Source: Tranzscheliella williamsii
Taxonomy: Eukaryota > Basidiomycota > Ustilaginomycetes > Ustilaginales > Ustilaginaceae
DNA length: 64,000 nucleotides
Direction: 5' to 3'
Assembly (NCBI GenBank): GCA_023212725.1
Contig: JALBYF010000016.1
Span: forward strand, 186,001-250,000
Positions 56,305 through 64,000 of the stretch are shown here, piece after piece. The notes beneath the pieces are model-generated. The model was given only the letters and a program-made list of their open reading frames with translations. It was not told the origin of the DNA and did not search any database. How positions within the stretch are numbered: the stretch's first letter is position 1; each line of letters opens with the position of its first letter. Both the position numbers and the translations under genes were made by a program.

Positions 56305-57528
56305 ATGTCGCAGTCGCAGTCGGAGCTGCGCCGGCAGGGCAAGCATGAGAAGGCGCGGGCAAAGATGATGGAGGAGTTTGAGCGGCAGAAGGCGGAGCTG
56401 GCCAAGGAGGCGGAGCGCAACCGCGCGGGCGGGGACCGCTTCGTCGGCAAGAACGACACGATGGAGGACGCGTTGAAAAAGTCCACAATCGGGCTGGTCC
56501 ACCTGGAGGAATTCCAGAAGCTGCGCTCGGAGATCGAAGAGGAGAAGCGGCGAGAAGCGGCGCGCACCAACGAGCTGCGTTCCGAGGAAAAGGCGGCAAA
56601 GAAGAGCAAAAAGGCGAAAAAGGAGCGCTCCAAGCTGTCGTTCGCCTTCGACGAGGAGGAAGGAGAGGAAACGGCAGTGCCAGCCCAGAAGAAGCGGAAG
56701 ACGGAGCGCAGCAGCAATGATGCAGCTGGAGTCGGCGCGCAGGACGCAAATGGAAGTGCAGAACCAACTAGCAACGCGACGATAGCGTTGAAGAAGGCCA
56801 GCCTGAAGAATCCGGACGTAGACACCTCCTTCCTGCCTGACAGAGACCGGGAAGAGGCGGATCGCAGAATGAGGGAAGCCTTACGGCAGGAATGGCTGAA
56901 AAAGCAAGAAGAGATGAAAAAGGAAGAGGTCGAGATCACCTACTCCTACTGGGATGGGACGGGCCATCGAAAGACGGTGATGTGCAAAAAGGGAGATACG
57001 ATAGCGCACTTTCTGGAACGGTGTCGACAGCAAGTGTCCGAACTTCGTGGCGTCTCTGTGGACAGCATGATGTACATCAAGGAGGATCTGATCATCCCAC
57101 ATCACTATAGCTTCTACGACTTTATCGTCAACAAGGCGCGGGGCAAGTCGGGCCCGTTGTTCAACTTTGACGTTCATGACGATATCCGCTTGGTCGCCGA
57201 TGCCAGTGTAGAGAAGGATGAGGTAAGCTGGTCTCGTTTCGACTCAGCTGAGTAGAGCAACGCAATGGGACTGACCATCGCTACTGCACGCTACGCCTCC
57301 TTCTCAGTCGCATGCCGGAAAGGTCGTCGAACGCACTTTCTACAACCGAAATAAGCATGTCTGGCCATATAGCCGTGAGTATCTGATATCTGGCGTTGGC
57401 AGTCTAGGAGAATCACGACTGACACAAAACCCTCTTGGTACTTTGCAACGTATCCGACAGGATGGGAGGTGTACGACCCGAACAAGGAGTATGGCAACTA
57501 CACTATCCGCGATAGAAAGAAGGAGTAA
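56305..57528 (+). CDS. XAP5/FAM50 family nuclear protein, 3 exons
   Basis: XAP5/FAM50 proteins are nuclear and associate with the spliceosome C complex and chromatin. Exons are 56305-57222, 57308-57374 and 57461-57528 (introns of 85 and 86 nt, GTAAGC/GTGAGT donors, CAG acceptors), giving 350 residues. The N-terminal half is charged coiled coil ([20 protein letters not shown]) with a basic patch ([12 protein letters not shown]) and KKRKTE, a likely nuclear signal. The conserved XAP5 domain runs from about residue 215 ([20 protein letters not shown]) through [20 protein letters not shown] and [20 protein letters not shown]. It then crosses both introns as [20 protein letters not shown] and [18 protein letters not shown]. 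The joins match the family exactly. Confidence 0.92.
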
Positions 57529-57589
57529 TTGTACAGCGTCGTCCCGTTGACCAGGGGCAAGATGTAGTAATGCGGCACTGGAAGGAGCC

Positions 57590-57960
57590 ATCGAACCTGC
57601 GTCGACGACCTTCCAGCCATCGGCGGCCAAGGCCGTATCCCAGCTTGAGACGGCGAAGAGAGAGATGTTTCGATCTGCCAGCGCCTTGCTGATGGAATTT
57701 CATCGGTCCTCTGATGCGAAACGTCGACAGCGAGCAGTGGGTCGCCTCTTAAGATCACCAGGCTGAGCCGTCGTCCTCTTTGATGTGCTTGGCTGCGGGT
57801 GATATGGACAGGAGAAGGCTTAGCTCTTCGTGCGTGCGCGTGACGGTGTAGAAGAACGGCTGATCCGGTCGCGCTGGTTCGCGCAGCATTTCTAGCACAA
57901 GCCTGCGAATCGCCGCTGTAGCTGGCAGCCTTGCCAACAGATACTCGTCCCGCTGTACAA
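57590..57960 (-). pseudogene. Remnant of an ACT-domain (CASTOR/ACT_7-like) gene
   Basis: Fragments of an ACT-domain protein lie in shifting frames on the minus strand. The longest part (57949-57755) reads RDEYLLARLPATAAIRRLVL, then a 13-residue link, then FFYTVTRTHEELSLLLS, the start and first strand typical of fungal ACT_7 proteins. It hits TGA at 57755. A core strand continues in another frame (SLVILRGDPLLAV). A third frame gives KALADRNISLFAVSSWDT followed directly by ALAADGWKVVD. About a dozen residues expected between those two parts are missing. A CAG acceptor precedes RDEYLL, so the original gene had at least one upstream exon. A 70-nt intron could bridge the first to the third frame but would delete the core strand. 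I therefore call it a pseudogene, with a sequence or assembly error as the alternative. Confidence 0.55.
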
Positions 57961-57964
57961 GCAC

Positions 57965-58639
57965 TCAACGCACCAAGCCAGGCCCCCATATCAATTCTGC
58001 TGCGCACTCTCTTTCCTGCTGCCTTTGCCCGTCCGTACCCACCATTAAGATTTCCTGCGTGTCCATTGATATCCGTCGTTGCTCTAGACATTCTGCCAAT
58101 GCGCTGATAAGAAGAAGAGCAAGCCATTCCGTGCACATATCTTCCCTCAGTATGACCTCGCCAACAGCTTGTTGCAAAGATGCTGTTGCGGGAGTCACAA
58201 CCAGTCCGACCTAGATACAGTCACAAGTAATAACAAATATTGCCTCAAAATGCGGCGAGATATTCGAGTTAAAAGAAAGGCACTCGCACTGACACTCACA
58301 GCTGTCTACTGCGATCTCACAGTGGTGATGCGCTTGTTTGTGTTTGCAGCTGCGCACAGAACCGGGCCGGTATGGCCCCCGACCACCACCTTGTGCTGTC
58401 ACCTTGGCACAGATACTAGCGGGACAGGCTCCTGTCCTCTTGACATCGGTTGCAGACGGGTCGACCTGCTGGTACAAGAGTCATCCGAAGCGTTACCCCG
58501 GTTTCTGAGCCACAGCCTCCATCACCACAGCGCTGATTGTTACCCGCGCCAGCTACCCAGTCGCGTTTTTGTTGGGTCTGGACCTCACATGTGGGCATTG
58601 AGTTGCTCGACTGGCCGCTAGAACCCAGCTACGTGGAAG
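57965..58639. promoter_or_regulatory. Intergenic region between ACT remnant and CUE-like gene
   Basis: The left part may include a lost first exon of the ACT remnant. The right part is the promoter and leader of the next gene. Open frames here show no recognisable protein. Confidence 0.4.
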
Positions 58640-61600
58640 ATGGCGAACCTTGATAGCTCCAGAGGGCCTACCTCCATCTCGTCCTCAGCTGCATCGAGGA
58701 GCCGCGCAGACACGGCTGGGAGTCTGTCTGCTCCTACCGCCAACCATGCCAACCTCGCCGCCTCTTATAGATCTACCGCCGGAAGCTCTGTTCTCTCCAA
58801 CGGAAGCCTGCTCGACCTCTATGCACGCTCGCCGGGCTCTGCATCTGGCTCCTTTCCCAGCTCGATGGAAGGTGGTAGACTTGCCGAGAATCCGCCCACA
58901 CACAGCCCAAGCCACCCGGAGCCGTTCGATCAGCTGGGTAGTGGCACGGCACCGCTCTCATCGACAGAAGATGCTGTGTTCCCGTCCATGACAGCCAGCG
59001 ACAGTTTGGCGTCCGTATGGACAAGTGCGTCGGGAAACAACACCGAGTCTTTCCCCAACAGCAAGCGCGCATCCGTGGCAGGCCTCGATTCCGATGTGAT
59101 GCAGAGTATTCGACCTGCTTCAGGAAACAGCTCCCTCAATCACGCAATGGAAGCCTCCCCACTGCCTTCTGCGCCTTCCGTTCTGGCTCTCGGCTATGAC
59201 AGCGACGGCTCTCACTACGACGACGACGATACTGCTGCTGACAACACCGAAGGCGACAAAACAGCTGAGCCTCCAGCATCATCCAACGCCGGTCGTGCTT
59301 ACGGTCAGATAGCTGCATCGTCCAAGGTTGAAGAAGGGACAAAGCCCTACACTGCTAGAACAAGCGGCAGAAACTCAGCTGACGCTCCTGAGATCTTCTC
59401 CAACTCGCTACCTTCGCCGCCTGTTCCACGAAGGACAAGCAGTGTCATTCAGGAGGGCTTCTCACTTTCTCCAAGCACCTCGCTGAATCTAGAGCAGTTC
59501 ACAGGCCTTGACTCGGCGCCCCGCCGTAGCCACTCCAGGAGCGGATCCGCATCACTGGCCAGCAATCAGATTCCGCAGCGTCATAGCAGTGTCGAGGTGC
59601 GCCAAGATTTTGCCAAGCGCGGCTATCCCTATGAGGGTCCTAGCCAGCCGTTTCCAATTTCGCTCGTCCAGCGTGACGATCAGCCGGGCAGTCCGCTACT
59701 TTCAGGTATCACGTCGAGTGCAGGAGCTGCCACCGTCCCCTTTGATAGCAACGACGCCAGTCCGACAAAAGGTACGACGCTGGCTTCGCTCCATGAGAAT
59801 GCTTCTCAAGCTCGGAGCCCGAGGGAGGCAGATGATGTTCACGAGGTGAGCCTGGAGGAGCAGCAGCGACTCGAGAAGGAACTGCTTGCCGAGGCCGACC
59901 AGGCGCGGCCAAGAACACTCAAAGAAGCTCGGGAGCGAGCTAAACTTCGAAGGCTCCAAAGCGAAGGATACGACCCAGCCGCCGAGCTTGCTCCCACAAG
60001 TTCCGCACGAGCGCAGCCAATACCGCCGGCAAGCTCGGCGGAACCTACACGAGGTGCTGCCTCGGTCACGGGGGAGGAGCAGCAGCCTTGCCGTTCCAGC
60101 ATCGATTCGCGAGAGAGGCCGCAGCGCAACCCTCACCGGCTGTCCAGCCGTGACGGAGGCCACGATGCGGAACGTAGGTCGCTGTCCCTGCATTCCGCAC
60201 CGTCCGACTACTCCGAGCAAGGTGCCTTTGCCTTCGAAGATGGCTCGATAAGCCACTTTGAAGACAGCGTTGGCTCACCGGTCCACCACGAGCTGCAAAC
60301 CGACTACGGCCTTGCGGCTGGACTGGGCATGCCGGTGGCCAGTGACATGGACCAGCTCACCGATGCTGTCAACCATGCCATGAACGATCTCAGCTTCGGC
60401 AGCACAGACGACACGGTGTCTGCTGAAGATGACTACGCGACTCCAATGCCGGCGCCTCGGCCCGATACTACACGGACTAGCGGCGCCGGCACGACAGCCT
60501 CGCAGAACCTTGCCAAAGTAACCCGCGGGCCTCAAAACCTGGTGCTGGACAACGGCGCCAAGCAGAGCCCCATACCCTCACCGTCGGCTCCAAGCTTGCA
60601 GACGCCCAAGATGTCTGGACATTCGTCGTATTTCCATTCCCAGCCTCTGTCGAAGGCGACCAGCACGCCCCATATAACCTCTCACGCCGAGAAGCCGCCG
60701 TCGCCGACTGCGCTTGAGTCAATTCCGCCAAGCCACATCGACGTGTATGGCAACACGGTGCCGTATCCAAGAGCGTTCAGCAGCAAGACCATCATCGAAA
60801 AGAGAAAGCTTCCGTCTTGGGAGCGTGCGCGTGGCTATGCTCAGTACACGAACGAACTGCTGCATATCCAGACGGGCCTCAGTCTCTGGATGGAGGCGGT
60901 CCAGCGCCCCGCCATGCGCCAGCAGAATCAACGTGCCAGTCAGCTACAGGCTAGCGACGATCGCGTGGCTTCGGGGACTCTGCCCAGGGCCGGGCACGTC
61001 CGGAATGACGGGTCGTACGCCGATTCGATCCGCTCGGACATGACGTTTCCCATGCGGGGTGATGGCGGCAAGGCCAAGGAGCTGGTTACCGTGATGCCGA
61101 CGATGGCCGAGTCGCCGGTGAAGAGCGCTTCCAATCTGCCGTATCCCGGGGTGGTGGGTCCGCAGAGGTCCGAGTCGACGCCGTTGTTTGCGACGTCGCC
61201 TAGTTTTGGCAGCGGGTTTGCGGGAGGTGCTGCGCCTGTGCGGGTGGCGACGGGGGCGGTGGGCGCGGCAGCACACCGGAGCGTGGCGTCTGCGGGGGGT
61301 GGATTCTTCAGCAGTTTGGGCCGCAAGACGAGCAAGCGCGCGGCGGTGTCTGCGTCGCAAACGGGTGGTGGGTCGTCATCGTCGCTGTCGACGCTGGCGG
61401 GTGCGGTGGGGGGGCCGCGCGGCTACCGGGCGTACCGGAGTGGTAAGGCGAGTTCGGTGCCGGTGGGGGAAGGGGCGGGGGGGGTGGGATCGGGCCCGCG
61501 GCGCAGCGTGGACGCCGGCGAGGGTGTGCTGGGCAGCAGTCCCGAGCTTGCCGGCGCGGGCGTCGACACGGGCGCTCCCCCGGCGGCGCCCGAGACCGGC

Positions 61601-61936
61601 ACCGGCACCCGCCCCAGTGCGCGCACGCCCACCACCGCATCCCGCCCAATGGGCCCGCGCGCACCCGACCGCGGCTTCTCGTCCCCAGACCTCCTGGCAC
61701 CCCCCCGCACGTCCCTCTCCTACTCCACCGTCCGCGACCGCATCCGCCGCTCGCCCAGCCCAACCCCCGACGACCCCGCCTTCCAGCAAGCTCTCACCAA
61801 ACTCGCCGACATCCTCCCCGACGCAGACACACCCACCCTCGCTCACTACCTCAAAAAGGCAAAGGGCAACGACCTCGCCGCCATCGGCGACTACCTCCAG
61901 GACCAGAGCCTCGGCAAACTCCCCCACTTGCGCTAA
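58640..61936 (+). CDS. Long disordered protein with CUE-like C-terminus
   Basis: A single exon encodes 1098 residues; I cannot name the family. Residues 1-390 are Ser/Pro-rich and disordered. A charged helix follows (about 395-450: VSLEEQQRLEKELLAEADQA and KEARERAKLRRLQSEGYDPA). A compact segment, probably the conserved heart, lies near 690-760: IPPSHIDVYGNTVPYPRAFS, KRKLPSWERARGYAQYTNEL and LLHIQTGLSLWMEAV. After a Gly/Ser/Pro-rich region, the last ~50 residues (AFQQALTKLADILPDADTPT and LAHYLKKAKGNDLAAIGDYL) fit the three-helix pattern of a ubiquitin-binding CUE/UBA domain (hydrophobic heptads, no exact MFP or LL motif). A role in ubiquitin or trafficking biology is only inference. Codon choice switches from G- to C-ending near 61550. 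Confidence 0.72.
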   Translation: MANLDSSRGPTSISSSAASRSRADTAGSLSAPTANHANLAASYRSTAGSSVLSNGSLLDLYARSPGSASGSFPSSMEGGRLAENPPTHSPSHPEPFDQLGSGTAPLSSTEDAVFPSMTASDSLASVWTSASGNNTESFPNSKRASVAGLDSDVMQSIRPASGNSSLNHAMEASPLPSAPSVLALGYDSDGSHYDDDDTAADNTEGDKTAEPPASSNAGRAYGQIAASSKVEEGTKPYTARTSGRNSADAPEIFSNSLPSPPVPRRTSSVIQEGFSLSPSTSLNLEQFTGLDSAPRRSHSRSGSASLASNQIPQRHSSVEVRQDFAKRGYPYEGPSQPFPISLVQRDDQPGSPLLSGITSSAGAATVPFDSNDASPTKGTTLASLHENASQARSPREADDVHEVSLEEQQRLEKELLAEADQARPRTLKEARERAKLRRLQSEGYDPAAELAPTSSARAQPIPPASSAEPTRGAASVTGEEQQPCRSSIDSRERPQRNPHRLSSRDGGHDAERRSLSLHSAPSDYSEQGAFAFEDGSISHFEDSVGSPVHHELQTDYGLAAGLGMPVASDMDQLTDAVNHAMNDLSFGSTDDTVSAEDDYATPMPAPRPDTTRTSGAGTTASQNLAKVTRGPQNLVLDNGAKQSPIPSPSAPSLQTPKMSGHSSYFHSQPLSKATSTPHITSHAEKPPSPTALESIPPSHIDVYGNTVPYPRAFSSKTIIEKRKLPSWERARGYAQYTNELLHIQTGLSLWMEAVQRPAMRQQNQRASQLQASDDRVASGTLPRAGHVRNDGSYADSIRSDMTFPMRGDGGKAKELVTVMPTMAESPVKSASNLPYPGVVGPQRSESTPLFATSPSFGSGFAGGAAPVRVATGAVGAAAHRSVASAGGGFFSSLGRKTSKRAAVSASQTGGGSSSSLSTLAGAVGGPRGYRAYRSGKASSVPVGEGAGGVGSGPRRSVDAGEGVLGSSPELAGAGVDTGAPPAAPETGTGTRPSARTPTTASRPMGPRAPDRGFSSPDLLAPPRTSLSYSTVRDRIRRSPSPTPDDPAFQQALTKLADILPDADTPTLAHYLKKAKGNDLAAIGDYLQDQSLGKLPHLR

Positions 61937-62930
61937 CCCAGCGCCCGCACACACGTCCCGCTGCTCATCCGATCGATTCAAAACCGATCTTTGTACATTC
62001 GTAGTCTTGGCTCAAGCACTCGCATCAGACCACACCGACCGAGATCGACACAGACGGTGTGCGGGCGAGGGCAAAGAAATAAGGAAACACAAGGGCGGGG
62101 AAAACAACGGCGAAAGCGTCTCGTCACTGTCAGACCTCGCGTACGACCAAAAGAGAAGGGGCAAAGGCAAGAGAGGGCAAACGAAGGCGTGGGTGAGGTG
62201 GGGTCCGTGATGCATACACATGGTGACGCGGAGATCGACGCGGACCCCGATCGTGGACCGGACAGTGAGGTGTCGGAACCTGTTAAACCCGCGTCTGGCG
62301 AAGCTTGGCAGTCCAAGTGTGTCGAAGTGCGCGGTGGATGAGCTCTCCGCCTTGGGCAGGGACGCAGACGGTCGAGTGCGAGAAGGCGCGGGTTAGCGAG
62401 CGCGTGGCCAAGGTGCAAAAGGCGTGGCCGTCAATCCTCAGCGCAGACAGCCGTCGACACAGCCTGCGGTGACGTATGGATGCGTCCGGCGAGACCGTTC
62501 CCAGGCGCACTCTGCCGGCGGTCAACACGGCCAACGCAGATGTCTGGGTCCCGGTCGTCCCCTGCGCATAGGCCGGCTTTCACAATGTGGTTACCGTTGT
62601 GATCGACCTCGCACTGCGAGCGGTGTTTCTGATAGCAAGGCGTCGTGGACACGAAATCACACTTGTAGCAGGAAAGGATGGGTATAGATTCCATCAGTAG
62701 ATGCTAGCAGACATATGGTACAGTGTGAGCGTGATGCTCGCGGGCAAGCCGCCATCATCGTGGCTCGAGGAGAGAATCATATAGAAGCAATGGCAAGACG
62801 ACCGAGCCGGTGTCCCCGCGCGGATGTGTGGGTGGGCTGGCTACGATCACTCCGTCCATGTGGTCTTCCTCGGGTATACCCAACGCAGCATCGCTGCTCG
62901 AGGGGCGTGGTCTGCCATGCTGCAGGACCT
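61937..62930. other. Convergent intergenic region CUE-like gene / permease
   Basis: This 1-kb gap lies between two stop codons. It should hold two 3' untranslated regions. A small minus-strand open frame with clustered cysteines (62431-62694) is described separately. Nothing else stands out. Confidence 0.4.
62431..62694 (-). CDS. Possible small cysteine-rich peptide, doubtful
   Basis: An ATG-started frame of 87 codons has its cysteines grouped in the first half (LSCYKCDFVSTTPCYQKH, then SQCEVDHNGNHIVKAGLCAG). The spacing looks like a folded Cys-rich module rather than random translation. The second half is unremarkable. No signal peptide precedes it, so if real it needs an upstream exon or is a remnant. 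It lies only 236 bp from the permease stop, inside what should be the permease 3' region. I do not recognise a family. Confidence 0.25.
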   Translation of the reverse strand: MESIPILSCYKCDFVSTTPCYQKHRSQCEVDHNGNHIVKAGLCAGDDRDPDICVGRVDRRQSAPGNGLAGRIHTSPQAVSTAVCAED

Positions 62931-64000
62931 TTAGAAGAGGAAGCTCCAGATCTTTTTGGCGAGGGGTCGCTGGCGGGCCTCCTCGCGCTCGCGGCGGAGG
63001 ACCTCGACGGGCACGGGGTCGCGGCGGCCGGTGCTGATGTCCATCTCGTCGATCTTGACGACGCGCGTGCGCTTGTAAAGCTTGAACGGGACGTAGAACG
63101 CAACGCAAACGGGGACCGAGATGAAGCCCTGGAAAAAGGCAATGGCCCGCTCGTTCCCGTTCATGTCGCCCTCACCAATCGGGAAGACCGAGATGTAGAA
63201 GGTGAAGATGATCACGAGGAAATTGAAGAAGGCACCGTAGTACGAGCCATAGATACCGAACGGCGACGCCCAGGGCAGCTCCTCGAGTGTGTGCCCAGCG
63301 CGCTTCCAGGCCATCCGGAAGCGGACGTGCGAAATGCAGATGCACATCCAGCTGATGATGGTCGACAGCCCCGAGATGGCAAGCATCCAGTTGAAGACGT
63401 TGTTACGTGCATTGTCACCCGCATAGATGAGGAAGCCGAGCAGACCAAAGACCAGCGAAAGGGCTACGGCAGGGACGGGTCGTCCCTGTCGGTCGATATA
63501 ACTGAAGATCCCAGGTGCCTGTCCGAGTCTGCTCATCGCAGAGAGCGTTCGCGAGGCAGCGTAGACCGCCGAGTTGCCGACGGAGAGGACTGACACCAAG
63601 ATTACGCCGTTCATGATACTTGGCAGAACCTGGACGCGCGCATTGACGAGAGCGATGACGAAAGGGGAAGCTCGCGCATCGTAAGAACCTGAGCCGAGAC
63701 GGTTATTGTCGGAGCGGACGAGCAGGGAGACGACGAAGAGAGAAACGACGAAAAAGATGGTCACTCGCATGAAGATTTGCTTGGCAGCCTTGGGAATCGT
63801 CTTTCGTGCGTTATCCGTCTCGGCAGCGGCGAGGCCGATCAGCTCGGTACCGGCGAAGGCAAAGGCGGCATTGACGAAGACGGAGGAGAATCCTTTGAAG
63901 CCGTTGTTGAAAGCGCCGGGGTCACTCCAAGTTTTGGCACCATAGTATTTTCCGTCAGGACCCCCACCCACATTGATGACGATGCCGGCAATAATGAAGC
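62931..64000 (-). CDS. Amino acid permease, 5' part off window
   Basis: About 356 C-terminal residues of a fungal amino acid permease (APC superfamily, YAT family of Gap1-like H+ symporters) are visible. The frame runs off the right edge, so the start and about the first five helices are missing. Family blocks include NAAFAFAGTELIGLAAAETD, IFFVVSLFVVSLLV, GNSAVYAASRTLSAMSRLGQ and GLSTIISWMCICISHVRFR. The tail is charged, starting at FKLYKRTRVVKIDEMDIS and ending AKKIWSFLF. Substrate specificity cannot be read from this part. The protein would sit in the plasma membrane. Confidence 0.9.
   Translation of the reverse strand, partial: FIIAGIVINVGGGPDGKYYGAKTWSDPGAFNNGFKGFSSVFVNAAFAFAGTELIGLAAAETDNARKTIPKAAKQIFMRVTIFFVVSLFVVSLLVRSDNNRLGSGSYDARASPFVIALVNARVQVLPSIMNGVILVSVLSVGNSAVYAASRTLSAMSRLGQAPGIFSYIDRQGRPVPAVALSLVFGLLGFLIYAGDNARNNVFNWMLAISGLSTIISWMCICISHVRFRMAWKRAGHTLEELPWASPFGIYGSYYGAFFNFLVIIFTFYISVFPIGEGDMNGNERAIAFFQGFISVPVCVAFYVPFKLYKRTRVVKIDEMDISTGRRDPVPVEVLRREREEARQRPLAKKIWSFLF

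Noticed and set aside
57498..58136. 212-codon minus-strand frame after XAP5/FAM50
   Set aside because: Its sequence is not protein-like and it overlaps the ACT remnant, whose fragments in other frames match a known domain far better.
62715..63593. 292-codon plus-strand frame opposite the permease
   Set aside because: It is an antisense shadow of conserved membrane helices, acidic and without pattern.
1..64000. Mobile element, CRISPR array or biosynthetic gene cluster
   Set aside because: No reverse transcriptase, transposase or integrase frame, no spaced direct repeats, and no synthase or cluster-type gene set was seen. All repeats are short simple-sequence arrays.

Overview
The window looks like nuclear DNA of a basidiomycete fungus, most likely from the smut lineage (Ustilaginomycotina). 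Every recognisable product is a eukaryotic housekeeping protein. Spliceosomal introns are few (9 found in 24 loci), short (58-124 nt) and have GT...AG ends. Genes of 3 to 9 kb are uninterrupted, intergenic gaps are short, GC is high, and many proteins carry long Ser/Ala/Pro-rich disordered arms. The lineage is an inference from this style; no marker gene proves it. I see no tRNA or rRNA gene, transposon, CRISPR array, plasmid or phage gene.

Layout. 1-11.7 kb: LRO1 (lipid acyltransferase, cut by the left edge) diverges from TAO3/PAG1, a giant morphogenesis scaffold. 11.8-15 kb: a magnesium-dependent phosphatase (MDP-1 family) and PEX2 in tandem on the minus strand. 15.9-18.2 kb: a GPI-anchored PEBP-like protein and the ER J-protein ERJ5. 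18.4-24.9 kb: RIX1 (ribosome biogenesis) divergent from SEC10 (exocyst). 25-30.3 kb: a Crh-type chitin-glucan transglycosylase, the replication factor PSF3 (4 exons) and a disordered protein of unknown function. 30.5-37.9 kb: TFC4 (TFIIIC) divergent from NUP82. 38.1-42.1 kb: TES1 (acyl-CoA thioesterase with a peroxisomal AKL end created by splicing) divergent from SLY1. 42.3-50.2 kb: a small unknown protein and a very large KSP1/Ran1-like kinase. 51.7-57.5 kb: UBC7, UFE1, ALG12 and an XAP5/FAM50 protein. 57.5-58 kb: remains of an ACT-domain gene. 58.6-64 kb: a long disordered protein with a CUE-like C-terminus and an amino acid permease cut by the right edge.

How the genes relate. There is no operon and no obvious accessory gene cluster. 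Gene functions lean toward the ER, secretion and peroxisomes: LRO1, ERJ5, SEC10, SLY1, UFE1, UBC7, ALG12, PEX2 and TES1. SLY1 and UFE1 are known partners, and UBC7 and ALG12 both serve ER-associated degradation.

The most unusual signals are: a strong G-to-C composition switch along coding strands toward gene 3' ends, mirrored across convergent pairs; a decayed ACT-domain gene; a thioesterase whose peroxisomal signal depends on intron removal; a 35-bp duplication directly before the PEX2 start; and a SLY1 gene bracketed by two different tandem repeats. I did not find a convincing new multi-gene system.
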